Assembly (NCBI GenBank): GCA_030612965.1 | Contig: JAUWMW010000158.1 | Location: forward strand, 1 to 5,856 | Direction: 5' to 3' | Source of the DNA: a bacterium | GTDB lineage: Bacteria; Zixibacteria; MSB-5A5; GN15; FEB-12 | DNA: 5,856 bases | Shown here: piece after piece, positions 1-5,255 of the stretch | How the letters are laid out: every line of letters begins with the position of its first letter | How positions within the stretch are numbered: the stretch's first letter is position 1 | Translations under genes and position numbers: made by a program | Notes under the pieces: generated by a model | What the model was told of the DNA's origin: nothing | The model's input: the letters and a program-made list of their open reading frames with translations, nothing else | Databases searched by the model: none

Positions 1-859
1 AGCAGGTGATCTCCGGCTCGTCGTTCCACAAGTAAATCGTGAAACTGGTCGAAGCACTGTCCCGGTAAGGGCAGGCATCATCAACCCGAACCTCAATCTC
101 GTACTCACAGGCCGCCACCATTTGGGCAGCGCTGGGCGTCCAGTTGATTCTGGCTGTCGTATCCGTCAGCGTAGTGATGGCCATCCCCGCCGGTGGATTG
201 ACAAGCGAGTACGTCAGAGTCTCGCAACCACCAGGAATTGAAGACAGATCAGCATCATTGCCGAAGACATCAACCAGAATGGGTGTACCCCAATGAACCA
301 GGGCATTAGCAATAGGGACAATGGTCGGAGTGGCATTCTGAATTGTGACAGTCCCGGCGTTGACGACAGGGATAACCAGCGTGCTGGTAGCGCAGTCGAC
401 AAACTGGGTTGTAGCATTGACAGAGCAAGTACCACCACACTTAGGAATGGTCAGTGAGGTCTCGTCAATAATTATCGCACCGTCACAAACATCGGCAGTT
501 GTAAGGCTAATAGTAGCCACCACCGTCGGTGCGTCAATGCAAGCACCACCCGGGTTTATCATCATACCGGCAATGCGCACGACTCCAGGATTGGAAAGGT
601 CAGTAACAGGATGCCAAAAATCGGGAACCGACAGAGTTACGCCACTAGCGGTAACATCACCCGTGATATTGTAAACAATCTCAAAGGCACTGATCGAATT
701 ACCCACTCCCGGATCAACGGTGACATTGATAGCATTATCCTGACACCGTAAAACCGTTTTTGACTCAAACGTTACTTCCTGCGCATAAGACAAGGAGAAC
801 GCAAATACCAGCATAAAGGAGGTCAGCAGCAAAGAATATAAACTTCTTTTTTGCATCAT
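1..859 (-). CDS. Secreted cohesin-like / Ig-like repeat protein, 3' part beyond window
   Basis: The frame is open for 286 codons from ATG at 859 to the window edge, so the C-terminus is missing. Two ATGs are adjacent (859 and 856). AAAGGAG at 873-867 lies 7 nt before the first, which I chose. Residues 1-26 form a signal peptide with a basic start (MMQKR), a hydrophobic core and a likely SYA|QE cleavage site. Residues 28-175 are beta-rich and resemble cohesin-type modules of secreted proteins. Residues 177-278 resemble putative-Ig/cadherin-like modules, with the typical pattern LTYSLVNPPAGM, then INWTPSAAQ, then a closing EVRVDDA strand. A new module seems to begin at NDEPEIT (279-285). There are ten cysteines, suggesting disulfides outside the cytoplasm. 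The role is unknown; surface binding or a matrix scaffold is inferred. Its own promoter and leader lie upstream. The reading frame and export are secure, the domain names less so. Confidence 0.85.
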   Translation of the reverse strand, partial: MMQKRSLYSLLLTSFMLVFAFSLSYAQEVTFESKTVLRCQDNAINVTVDPGVGNSISAFEIVYNITGDVTASGVTLSVPDFWHPVTDLSNPGVVRIAGMMINPGGACIDAPTVVATISLTTADVCDGAIIIDETSLTIPKCGGTCSVNATTQFVDCATSTLVIPVVNAGTVTIQNATPTIVPIANALVHWGTPILVDVFGNDADLSSIPGGCETLTYSLVNPPAGMAITTLTDTTARINWTPSAAQMVAACEYEIEVRVDDACPYRDSASTSFTIYLWNDEPEITC

Positions 860-932
860 TAGAATGCTCCTTTATAAAAATAATCAGTTTAGTTTGAGGT
901 AAAAGTCTCAATTAACTCAAAACAATTACCTT

Positions 933-975
933 AAAAAGTCCGATCTTCACCCACAATAGGGTCGGGCATCGGGAC
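933..975 (-). terminator. Attenuator-like hairpin with U-tract in the leader of the secreted-protein gene
   Basis: Read on the minus strand, GTCC-C-GAT (975-968) pairs with ATC-GGAC (944-938), leaving one bulged C. An inner stem pairs 962-959 with 952-949. The stem is followed directly by five T (937-933), as in an intrinsic terminator. It lies between the predicted promoter and the start codon. A second pairing, GGGTC (977-973) with GACCC (963-959), uses part of the same arm and would exclude the terminator fold. That arrangement is what attenuation or a riboswitch would need. No known riboswitch class was recognised. The stem is short and bulged, so this remains a candidate. Confidence 0.4.
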
Positions 976-1091
976 CCGCCAAACTCCTCTCACCAAAATA
1001 TCGAATAGCCATAAAGACCAAACGAGGAGTTGATGAATAAGAATCTGAAGAGGATAAAACTTGCGAGACCTAAAACCGGCCAAACATATTT

Positions 1092-1120
1092 ATTTAACCA
1101 GGTCTCAAAATCTCTGTCAA
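1092..1120 (-). promoter_or_regulatory. Sigma-70-type extended -10 promoter for the secreted-protein gene
   Basis: On the minus strand there is a perfect -35 box TTGACA (1120-1115), a 17-bp spacer and a -10 box TTAAAT (1097-1092, 4/6 to consensus). A TG one base upstream of the -10 box makes it an extended -10. The predicted start is near 1085, giving a leader of about 226 nt before the ATG at 859. A 7-bp inverted repeat (GAGACCT at 1065-1071, AGGTCTC at 1100-1106) has one arm in the spacer and the other just after the start, so it could be an operator. Confidence 0.65.
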
Positions 1121-1147
1121 AACCGAAAAGTGAAGCTTGTAAAGTCC

Positions 1148-1173
1148 GTAACGCTAAGTAGTTCTTGCGTTAC
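1148..1173. repeat. Inverted repeat GTAACGC / GCGTTAC
   Basis: There are perfect 7-bp arms at 1148-1154 and 1167-1173 with a 12-nt loop. It lies about 28 bp upstream of the -35 box of the secreted-protein promoter, a usual place for an activator or repressor site. It could equally be a simple hairpin, and no known operator consensus was matched. Confidence 0.4.
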
Positions 1174-1496
1174 CTAAGGTGCGACGGGTCCAAAACAGAA
1201 GCGCTGAAAACACAACTATTTCCCTAGACAAGGGGAATCTACTACAAAATCCGCAATCTGTCAAGAGAAATCTTAAAATAAGTGAAATATGCTGACCTGT
1301 AGTAATAAAACAGCCCCATACACCACGACCTCACAAGCCGACAACCCTGGCCGGACAAAGCTCATAACAGCTTCCAAAAGAACTCTAAATAACGCCGCCT
1401 ACCAAAAAATACAAGGGCGCTACCGACCTGACCGAGTGAGCCCATTGAGGTGCTGTCCGGCGACTCGCCTGAGGGCCATCACGGGTGAAGGCAGGC

Positions 1497-1516
1497 GTCG
1501 GGCGAGGTCGCCCGAC
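1497..1516. repeat. GC-rich hairpin, copy 1 (GTCGGGCGA / TCGCCCGAC)
   Basis: There are perfect 9-bp arms (1497-1505 and 1508-1516) separated by GG. On the plus strand it is followed by ACCAC. The same arm and the same flank occur at 2114-2139, so the two form a repeat family. No U-tract is attached, so it is not a standard intrinsic terminator. Confidence 0.8.
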
Positions 1517-1559
1517 ACCACGAAACACAGATCACCAGTGTCTGCTAATAAGAGACCGC

Positions 1560-1577
1560 TTGTGATACAAATCACAA
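1560..1577. promoter_or_regulatory. Operator-like palindrome A (Rex/CRP class)
   Basis: TTGTGATACAAATCACAA is perfect in both TTGTGA and TCACAA half-sites with a 6-bp centre. TGTGA-N6-TCACA is the CRP consensus. The NAD(H)-sensing repressor Rex uses the closely related TTGTGAA-N4-TTCACAA. The T...A flanking the core here fits CRP better than Rex. An extended -10-like TGTTACTAT (1593-1601, plus strand) places the site centre near -39.5, close to the class II CRP position. The start of transcription is a guess. Confidence 0.55.
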
Positions 1578-1659
1578 ACAAGGACGGCTGTCTGTTACTA
1601 TCGATGGACTCAAATAATAGGAATACAGAGGTAGGTATGTCCATCATAACGAACTGAGA

Positions 1660-1677
1660 TTGTGAACATGTTCACAA
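1660..1677. promoter_or_regulatory. Operator-like palindrome B (Rex-type consensus)
   Basis: TTGTGAACATGTTCACAA is a perfect 18-bp palindrome and matches the Rex consensus TTGTGAA-N4-TTCACAA exactly. CRP-family binding is also possible because TGTGA-N6-TCACA is kept. It lies exactly 100 bp from palindrome A. Its upstream flank (CCATCA at 1641, then ACTGAGA) recurs at the degenerate copy near 2202, so it may be part of a duplicated unit. No start codon with a convincing gene lies next to it. Confidence 0.6.
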
Positions 1678-1750
1678 ACTTAGTCGCCGATGAGGGGTCG
1701 GGCCAGTTCCCCATTTAATCTCGGGCGGGTTGAAAAAGTCGTGCCCGGTG

Positions 1751-1792
1751 GTGTCAGGTCTTGATCCGCCCAGGCGGATTGTGACCTGACAC
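1751..1792. repeat. Two-stem GC-rich hairpin, GTGTCAGGTC / GACCTGACAC
   Basis: The outer stem has perfect 10-bp arms (1751-1760 and 1783-1792). An inner stem ATCCGCC / GGCGGAT (1764-1770 and 1773-1779) is separated from it by a small internal loop. The 5' flank (GTG before GTGTC) makes it resemble the reverse-oriented GTGGTGTC flanks of the hairpins at 1497 and 2114, so it is probably a related repeat. It has no T-run after the stem. Confidence 0.8.
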
Positions 1793-1839
1793 ATAAGCTA
1801 TCGTCGGACAAGGGCGGCAGGTCACACAAATCCGCTCGC

Positions 1840-1855
1840 GTCCGCCGCGGCGGAC
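1840..1855. repeat. Perfect 16-bp GC-rich palindrome
   Basis: GTCCGCCGCGGCGGAC reads the same on both strands. It follows the two-stem hairpin by 47 bp and shares its GCC/GGC core. As RNA it would fold into a stem with a very small loop. No protein-binding consensus was recognised. Confidence 0.7.
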
Positions 1856-1960
1856 AAGACCCACCGAAACTATCTATCTATGCTGAGTTTATCAACAAGC
1901 CCTGTCAACCGAGTGCAAAAGCAACTTACACCAGCCACAAAAACTGCCGCAGGGAGAGCC

Positions 1961-1986
1961 GATATTGTGAAACAGTTCACAATATC
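1961..1986. promoter_or_regulatory. Operator-like palindrome C with 11-bp arms (Rex-type)
   Basis: Arms GATATTGTGAA (1961-1971) and TTCACAATATC (1976-1986) are perfect reverse complements around a 4-bp centre, ACAG. The core matches the Rex consensus TTGTGAA-N4-TTCACAA and keeps TGTGA-N6-TCACA. The symmetry extends 4 bp further on each side than at the other sites, making this the strongest copy. It could also form a stable RNA stem-loop. No promoter or gene next to it was convincing. Confidence 0.6.
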
Positions 1987-2070
1987 AACCACCGCGCGCA
2001 CCCTCGAACGGCCTGCACATGGACCTGATCGTTCTCTCTTAGCGAAGCCTTGAGTCGCTTTGTGGGTGCC

Positions 2071-2090
2071 GTCAGGCGTCTTTGCCTGAC
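2071..2090. repeat. Hairpin GTCAGGC / GCCTGAC
   Basis: There are perfect 7-bp arms (2071-2077 and 2084-2090) with a 6-nt loop. The stem extends through GGTG / CACC outside a 2-nt bulge. It lies just left of the GC-rich hairpin copy 2, with a smaller CTGT-AAA-ACAG hairpin (2101-2111) between them. The cluster would give a structured transcript if transcribed. Confidence 0.65.
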
Positions 2091-2113
2091 CACCTTCGGC
2101 CTGTAAAACAGCC

Positions 2114-2134
2114 GTCGGGCGGGGGTCGCCCGAC
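2114..2134. repeat. GC-rich hairpin, copy 2 (GTCGGGCG / CGCCCGAC)
   Basis: Perfect 8-bp arms (2114-2121 and 2127-2134) enclose a 5-nt G-rich loop. It is followed by ACCACC, as copy 1 at 1497-1516 is followed by ACCAC. Loop and flanks differ, which fits an old dispersed repeat with a conserved stem. Confidence 0.8.
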
Positions 2135-2200
2135 ACCACCACCGAGATACCTAAACAGCAGGAGCGCAATGATGCGCAGGGCCATCAGATGAAACTGAGA

Positions 2201-2218
2201 TTGTGAACCAATTCTGAA
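2201..2218. promoter_or_regulatory. Degenerate operator-like copy E
   Basis: TTGTGA is intact (2201-2206), but the partner half reads TCTGAA instead of TCACAA. The 27 bp ending in TTGTGAAC (2182-2208) matches the flank of palindrome B (1641-1667) at about 23 positions, including an exact 15-bp run. It is therefore most likely a decayed duplicate of that unit, probably with reduced binding. Confidence 0.4.
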
Positions 2219-2347
2219 ACAGCCATAGATCAAGACCGGTCACAACACGGGCCGACAGAGACCCGTAGCCCATGAGAACATAGAGCTGACAAAGCGCTTA
2301 TGAACCATCACTGCCAGCCCCACAAAACCGCCCCTCAGCTCCAGAGA

Positions 2348-2365
2348 TTGTGAATAGAATCACAT
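2348..2365. promoter_or_regulatory. Operator-like palindrome D (Rex/CRP class)
   Basis: TGTGAATAGAATCACA (2349-2364) has perfect TGTGA and TCACA half-sites 6 bp apart. The last outer base breaks the longer TTGTGA/TCACAA symmetry. GAGATTGTGAA before the core is shared with sites B and E. It sits 43 bp beyond the stop codon of the beta-barrel gene. Confidence 0.5.
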
Positions 2366-2406
2366 GCCAGATGACTTGGGTGGTCGGCCGGGCCTGGGCG
2401 CACTGA

Positions 2407-3681
2407 TCAGAAACTATAGGTGAGATTTGAGGACAGCAAATACATGCGAGAATTCTCCTCCTGAATCTCGTGCCATTCCCACTCGGCGGAGAACAGCAAG
2501 CTGAGGCGCAGGGTGGCGGTGATGGAGAGATCACCGATCAGGCTGAGTCTCTCGAAGGAGAAATCGGTCTGGAGGTCGGACTCGGTTTTGAGATTGCGCC
2601 GACCGAGAGTGGATTCGGCCGAGGCAAACAGCCGGCCGGGGTTAAGGCAGTCCAGGGTGATCTGGAGGCCGGTTTCGGCGTAGTCCTCGCCGGTCGAAAA
2701 CTCGCTCTCACGTTCATCGAGGAACCTGAAGACAGGTCCGACGGTAAGGCTATAGGGGCCGCTTTCAATCCCTCCTAAGAGTGCCAGGCCGACTTCGGAG
2801 TAGTCGACATTGATAGGGTCGTCGGGGTGGTAGAGCGTCAACTCGGTCTCCAACCGTTGGCGGCTGAACCATCCGCGGCCCAAACGGATGCGGTGGTTGG
2901 CCTCAAATAGGAGACGGTAATGGTCGTCTTTGTGATCCTCCTGGCTATAGTCTTTCCTGACCACGGCTGCCAATATATCCAGTTCTCCTCGGTCGTAAAA
3001 GGCCAGCAAGCCGGCCTCGGCGCCGACGGCAAGGTAGTTGAGCTGGACACTATCGGGCACGCGGCGGTGGTTGATGGTCAGTCGGATGTCGCCGCTTGAG
3101 AAACCGCCGAACAGTTTTTGCAGGCTGATATCGCCACCCAGTCGGAAATGGTTATAGCTGTAGGTTGAGGCCGATGCAAACTGTACACCGTCGGACTTCA
3201 GTTGCAAACTCAGGTTCAGCGATTGGCTCAGTGGCTGCGAGAGTTTTCCCCTGGCGTAAGCCCGAAGGTAGCTGTCGCCGAACTCGGATTCCCCGTGGTA
3301 GCGGTCTTTGAGTTCGACTTCGCTGAAGAGTTGGAGACGCCGCTGCTGCCAGTCGGTCGAGAGATCGCCACCCAAACGCACCCGGACAAACTCTGCTGTC
3401 TGGTCATACCTACCTCGGAGTTTCAGACTACCGTCGGCGAGGGGTGAATATGTCAGCCAAAGTTGACCCTTGAGGTCGTCGAGGTAATCGGTGGTGAGAG
3501 CCCAATTGACGATTAGAGAGTCGGGGCCGGCGGCGGTGGCCGAGTCAAGGAAATACTCCTGCGACAACAGGTCGTAACCAAGACCCGCTTGTACCGACAA
3601 GCCGGAGGCTGAAACGGGTCGAGACAACCCGGCGGCTGCGGCCAATAGCAAGAGAAGGCCGGCGGCCCAATTGGCTCTCAC
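2407..3681 (-). CDS. Outer-membrane beta-barrel protein, family not recognised
   Basis: This is a complete 424-residue frame. It starts at GTG 3681, with a weak GAGG (3690-3687) 5 nt before it; this start gives a complete signal peptide. Residues 1-25 are a signal peptide with an eight-residue Leu/Ala core and a likely VSA|SG cleavage site. The rest is alternating polar/hydrophobic strands with short turns, for example around residues 72-80, 113-125, 256-268, 293-304 and 412-424. It ends in NLTYSF, and a terminal Phe is the usual signal for insertion by the BAM machinery. There is only one Cys (C345) and no N-terminal plug or repeat domain. It could be a channel or a structural barrel; the substrate cannot be inferred. 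The helical-repeat gene lies upstream on the same strand, 385 bp away, so co-transcription is possible. The frame and membrane location are firm, the function unknown. Confidence 0.88.
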   Translation of the reverse strand: MRANWAAGLLLLLAAAAGLSRPVSASGLSVQAGLGYDLLSQEYFLDSATAAGPDSLIVNWALTTDYLDDLKGQLWLTYSPLADGSLKLRGRYDQTAEFVRVRLGGDLSTDWQQRRLQLFSEVELKDRYHGESEFGDSYLRAYARGKLSQPLSQSLNLSLQLKSDGVQFASASTYSYNHFRLGGDISLQKLFGGFSSGDIRLTINHRRVPDSVQLNYLAVGAEAGLLAFYDRGELDILAAVVRKDYSQEDHKDDHYRLLFEANHRIRLGRGWFSRQRLETELTLYHPDDPINVDYSEVGLALLGGIESGPYSLTVGPVFRFLDERESEFSTGEDYAETGLQITLDCLNPGRLFASAESTLGRRNLKTESDLQTDFSFERLSLIGDLSITATLRLSLLFSAEWEWHEIQEENSRMYLLSSNLTYSF

Positions 3682-4066
3682 GACGGCCTCGGGAATTGTC
3701 TATGAGTTAGCGGATTCGATTCAGCCCCCATACTAACAATAATCCCCAAAGGAGCGAGCAACGGCCGGCGGCTCGATGGTGATGCCGGCTGGAGTTCTGT
3801 TGTCGATTGTCGGTTGCCGTGCCGGACAACGTCTTAGTGAAGAGCGACAGCTCACGGGCTCGGCTTCACCGAACGCAAGACCCGTCGCAACAACCTTTTG
3901 GGACAAGCAGAAGGCGTCTGCCGTCCGCAGTACTCGCCGGCAGATTCGGCGTAAGAGATTGCCGCGCTCCCTGCGACACGAATGCCTTCGGTCGCTCGCA
4001 ATGATGACGAGAAAAGAAGGTTGTTGAACAAACCCATCCTCAACCGGATGGACTTCATGGAGGTTC
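3682..4066. other. 385-bp spacer between the helical-repeat and beta-barrel genes
   Basis: More than a third is the palindromic repeat element at 3888-4026. To its left are two more imperfect hairpins: GTTGTC / GACAAC (3799-3804 and 3825-3830) and GTGAAG / CTTCAC (3837-3842 and 3864-3869). A weak stem CATCC / GGATG (4035-4039 and 4046-4050) lies 17 bp beyond the helical-repeat gene's stop codon, followed on the minus strand only by a mixed GT run, so it is a poor terminator. No clear promoter for the beta-barrel gene was found. Confidence 0.6.
3888..4026. repeat. 139-bp palindromic repeat element with 10-bp terminal inverted repeats
   Basis: The ends CAACAACCTT (3888-3897) and AAGGTTGTTG (4017-4026) are perfect reverse complements. 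Inside are a hairpin GCAGA / TCTGC (3907-3911 and 3917-3921) and an outer pair ATTGC / GCAAT (3958-3962 and 3998-4002). The latter encloses GCGAC-A-CGAA-TGCC-TTCG-GTCGC (3973-3995). The right half resembles the dispersed intergenic repeat seen in many bacterial genomes that reads like 'attgcgagcgac...gcggcaatct'; that comparison is from memory. It encodes no protein of its own. No target-site duplication is visible, so mobilisation as a MITE-like element is an inference. Confidence 0.65.
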
Positions 4067-5113
4067 TTATGGTGCTCCGGCATCCAAGTATCTCTTTAGT
4101 TGGTTCATGGTCAGCTCAGCAGCTTTGAGAGCGGCGGCGGCCGATTCGGTGCGTCCTTTGTCGAGGGCTTCTTCGGCCAACTCCAACTGTTCCTGCGTTT
4201 GACGGATGAAGCGCCGTGCTTGACCGTCGGACGGAGCGATAGCTTCATCAAGGCGGTCGGCTTCATTCTTGATCCGTTCAAACCTGTGGCGCAAGCCGTC
4301 CTCTCCGCGACATTCCCGGGTGGCTTGGTTGGCCAGTTTTCTGGCTTGATGCAAAGCACGTAGCGCCGCCTGATAGTTTCCGCTGTCGGCCAGTTCCCTG
4401 CCCCGTCGCCAGGCTGTGGTGGCCTGGTCAACCAGTTCTGAGGCGTGCGCCGAGGCGCAGTCGGCAGCGAGGGTACGAGTGCGTTGAAGCAACTGTTCCG
4501 CCGCCTCCGAGCGGCGATCAAAAGTCATCTGTCCGCGCACATCACCTTCGATATTCCGCAGAAGCTTCCTGAGTGCCTTTTCAGCCTGATCGGCCAACTT
4601 GATGGCGGGACGGTACTGCCGAGAGCGATAGAACTCCCAGGCTTTGCTGTGACTGTCCTGAGCTGAGCGGAAGATCGCCTGGTAGCCGGCATCGGCTCGA
4701 CCGGCCAGAAGCTCTCGCGCCCGCTCCAACATTTCGTTAACCCGCTCAAGTTTGTTCAGGACCACATGCTCGCTCTGCTCAATCATGCGACCGGCGGCGA
4801 TGGCGCGCTTAGCCTTATCTCTGGCTTGCATAGTAAGGCGATGGGCCAGTCGGGGGTAATCATTGTCGAACGCCCGCCAAGCCTTGGATTGGAGGTCAAC
4901 AGCCGCCTTCAGGTTGAGTTGCGCTACCGGCGCGTGAGAGGTACGAACCGCATCTTTGGCGCGGTCGATCAACTGGTCGGTGCGTTCCAATTCAGTCCTG
5001 AGGGCATCAATCAGGCTGGAACGATCACCTTGATATCCCTGGGCCAGTATGGGGACAGAGGCAGCGAGAGTCCAAACGACGGCGATAACGAATATCTTAA
5101 ATGTCTTTCTCAA
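4067..5113 (-). CDS. Exported alpha-helical repeat protein with four ~80-residue repeats
   Basis: This is a complete 348-residue frame. The start is TTG at 5113, supported by GGAG (5123-5120) 6 nt upstream and by the signal peptide that follows at once; no ATG offers an alternative near the N-terminus. Residues 1-24 form the signal peptide (MRKTF, hydrophobic core, ILA|QG). The mature part is almost all charged alpha-helix and falls into four repeats near 41-108, 121-187, 202-266 and 277-342. Each has an opening helix like LERTDQLIDRA or LERVNEMLERA, then a pair like SKAW...Y...A..LA.QA..A (SKAW at 76 and 156, TAW at 233). This resembles TPR-like or coiled-coil scaffolds. There is no lipobox and no enzyme motif; Cys219 and Cys268 are the only cysteines. 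A periplasmic scaffold or adaptor role, perhaps with the downstream barrel, is inferred. The family is not recognised. Confidence 0.88.
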   Translation of the reverse strand: MRKTFKIFVIAVVWTLAASVPILAQGYQGDRSSLIDALRTELERTDQLIDRAKDAVRTSHAPVAQLNLKAAVDLQSKAWRAFDNDYPRLAHRLTMQARDKAKRAIAAGRMIEQSEHVVLNKLERVNEMLERARELLAGRADAGYQAIFRSAQDSHSKAWEFYRSRQYRPAIKLADQAEKALRKLLRNIEGDVRGQMTFDRRSEAAEQLLQRTRTLAADCASAHASELVDQATTAWRRGRELADSGNYQAALRALHQARKLANQATRECRGEDGLRHRFERIKNEADRLDEAIAPSDGQARRFIRQTQEQLELAEEALDKGRTESAAAALKAAELTMNQLKRYLDAGAP

Positions 5114-5148
5114 AATAGACTCCTTTATTCAGGTCCACCCGTCATTAC

Positions 5149-5164
5149 ATCAAACGGTATGCCG
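5149..5164 (-). promoter_or_regulatory. Weak sigma-54-like (-24/-12) promoter before the helical-repeat gene
   Basis: On the minus strand CGGCATACCGTTTGAT aligns with TGGCACR-N4-TTGCW. The GG of the -24 element and the TTG of the -12 element are kept at the right spacing. Mismatches fall at T1, C6 and, importantly, the C of the -12 GC. The predicted start near 5139 would leave a short leader containing the ribosome binding site. The upstream gene encodes a sigma-54 activator, which raises plausibility, but the -12 mismatch keeps this tentative. Confidence 0.3.
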
Positions 5165-5255
5165 GGGCTGCCTTCTTCCGGTCGGTCGAGCTAACTCGGT
5201 GTTACCATTCGACATACTGCCAATCCTAAGAATCCGACCCGAAGGACTGACCCTG

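Larger units (their letters stand above)
1121..2406. other. Gene-poor intergenic region with operator-like palindromes and GC-rich hairpins
   Basis: I see no convincing gene on either strand. The open frames present (up to about 122 codons) lack good ribosome binding sites, run through the hairpins, and translate to Arg/Pro/Ser-rich sequence without recognisable motifs. The left part, to about 1430, is AT-rich. From about 1440 the base composition turns GC-rich, and palindromes of two kinds alternate: TGTGA-N6-TCACA sites and GC-rich hairpins, listed separately. No tRNA, rRNA or CRISPR array was seen. Confidence 0.7.

Noticed and set aside
345..674. 109-codon open frame on the plus strand
   Set aside because: It is the antisense of the secreted-protein gene, which has a signal peptide, ribosome binding site and domain pattern.
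1420..1647. 75-codon open frame on the minus strand starting MMDIPTS
   Set aside because: The first residues look protein-like, but there is no ribosome binding site and the second half is the GC-rich hairpin in translation.
1289..1657. 122-codon open frame on the plus strand
   Set aside because: It crosses the AT/GC composition boundary, a perfect hairpin and operator-like site A, has no ribosome binding site, and shows no recognisable protein pattern.
1870..2169. 99-codon open frame on the minus strand
   Set aside because: It runs through palindrome C and two GC-rich hairpins; its composition reflects the repeats rather than selection on protein.
1440..2370. CRISPR array or integron-type attachment array
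   Set aside because: The repeats are palindromes of several kinds at irregular spacing (100, 305, 236 and 147 bp), with no constant direct repeat, no constant spacer length and no cas or integrase gene.
2350..2406. GC-rich GGCC-containing stretch after the beta-barrel stop codon as a terminator
   Set aside because: Only short overlapping stems and no T-run on the minus strand.
3691..3760. Possible promoter directly upstream of the beta-barrel gene
   Set aside because: A TAGTAT-like -10 is present on the minus strand but has no matching -35 box at 16-18 bp.
3733..4083. 116-codon open frame, minus strand, overlapping the end of the helical-repeat gene
   Set aside because: Most of it is the palindromic repeat element read as protein (Arg/Cys/Ser-rich, typical of repeat-derived false genes). 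There is no ribosome binding site and it overlaps the real stop codon.
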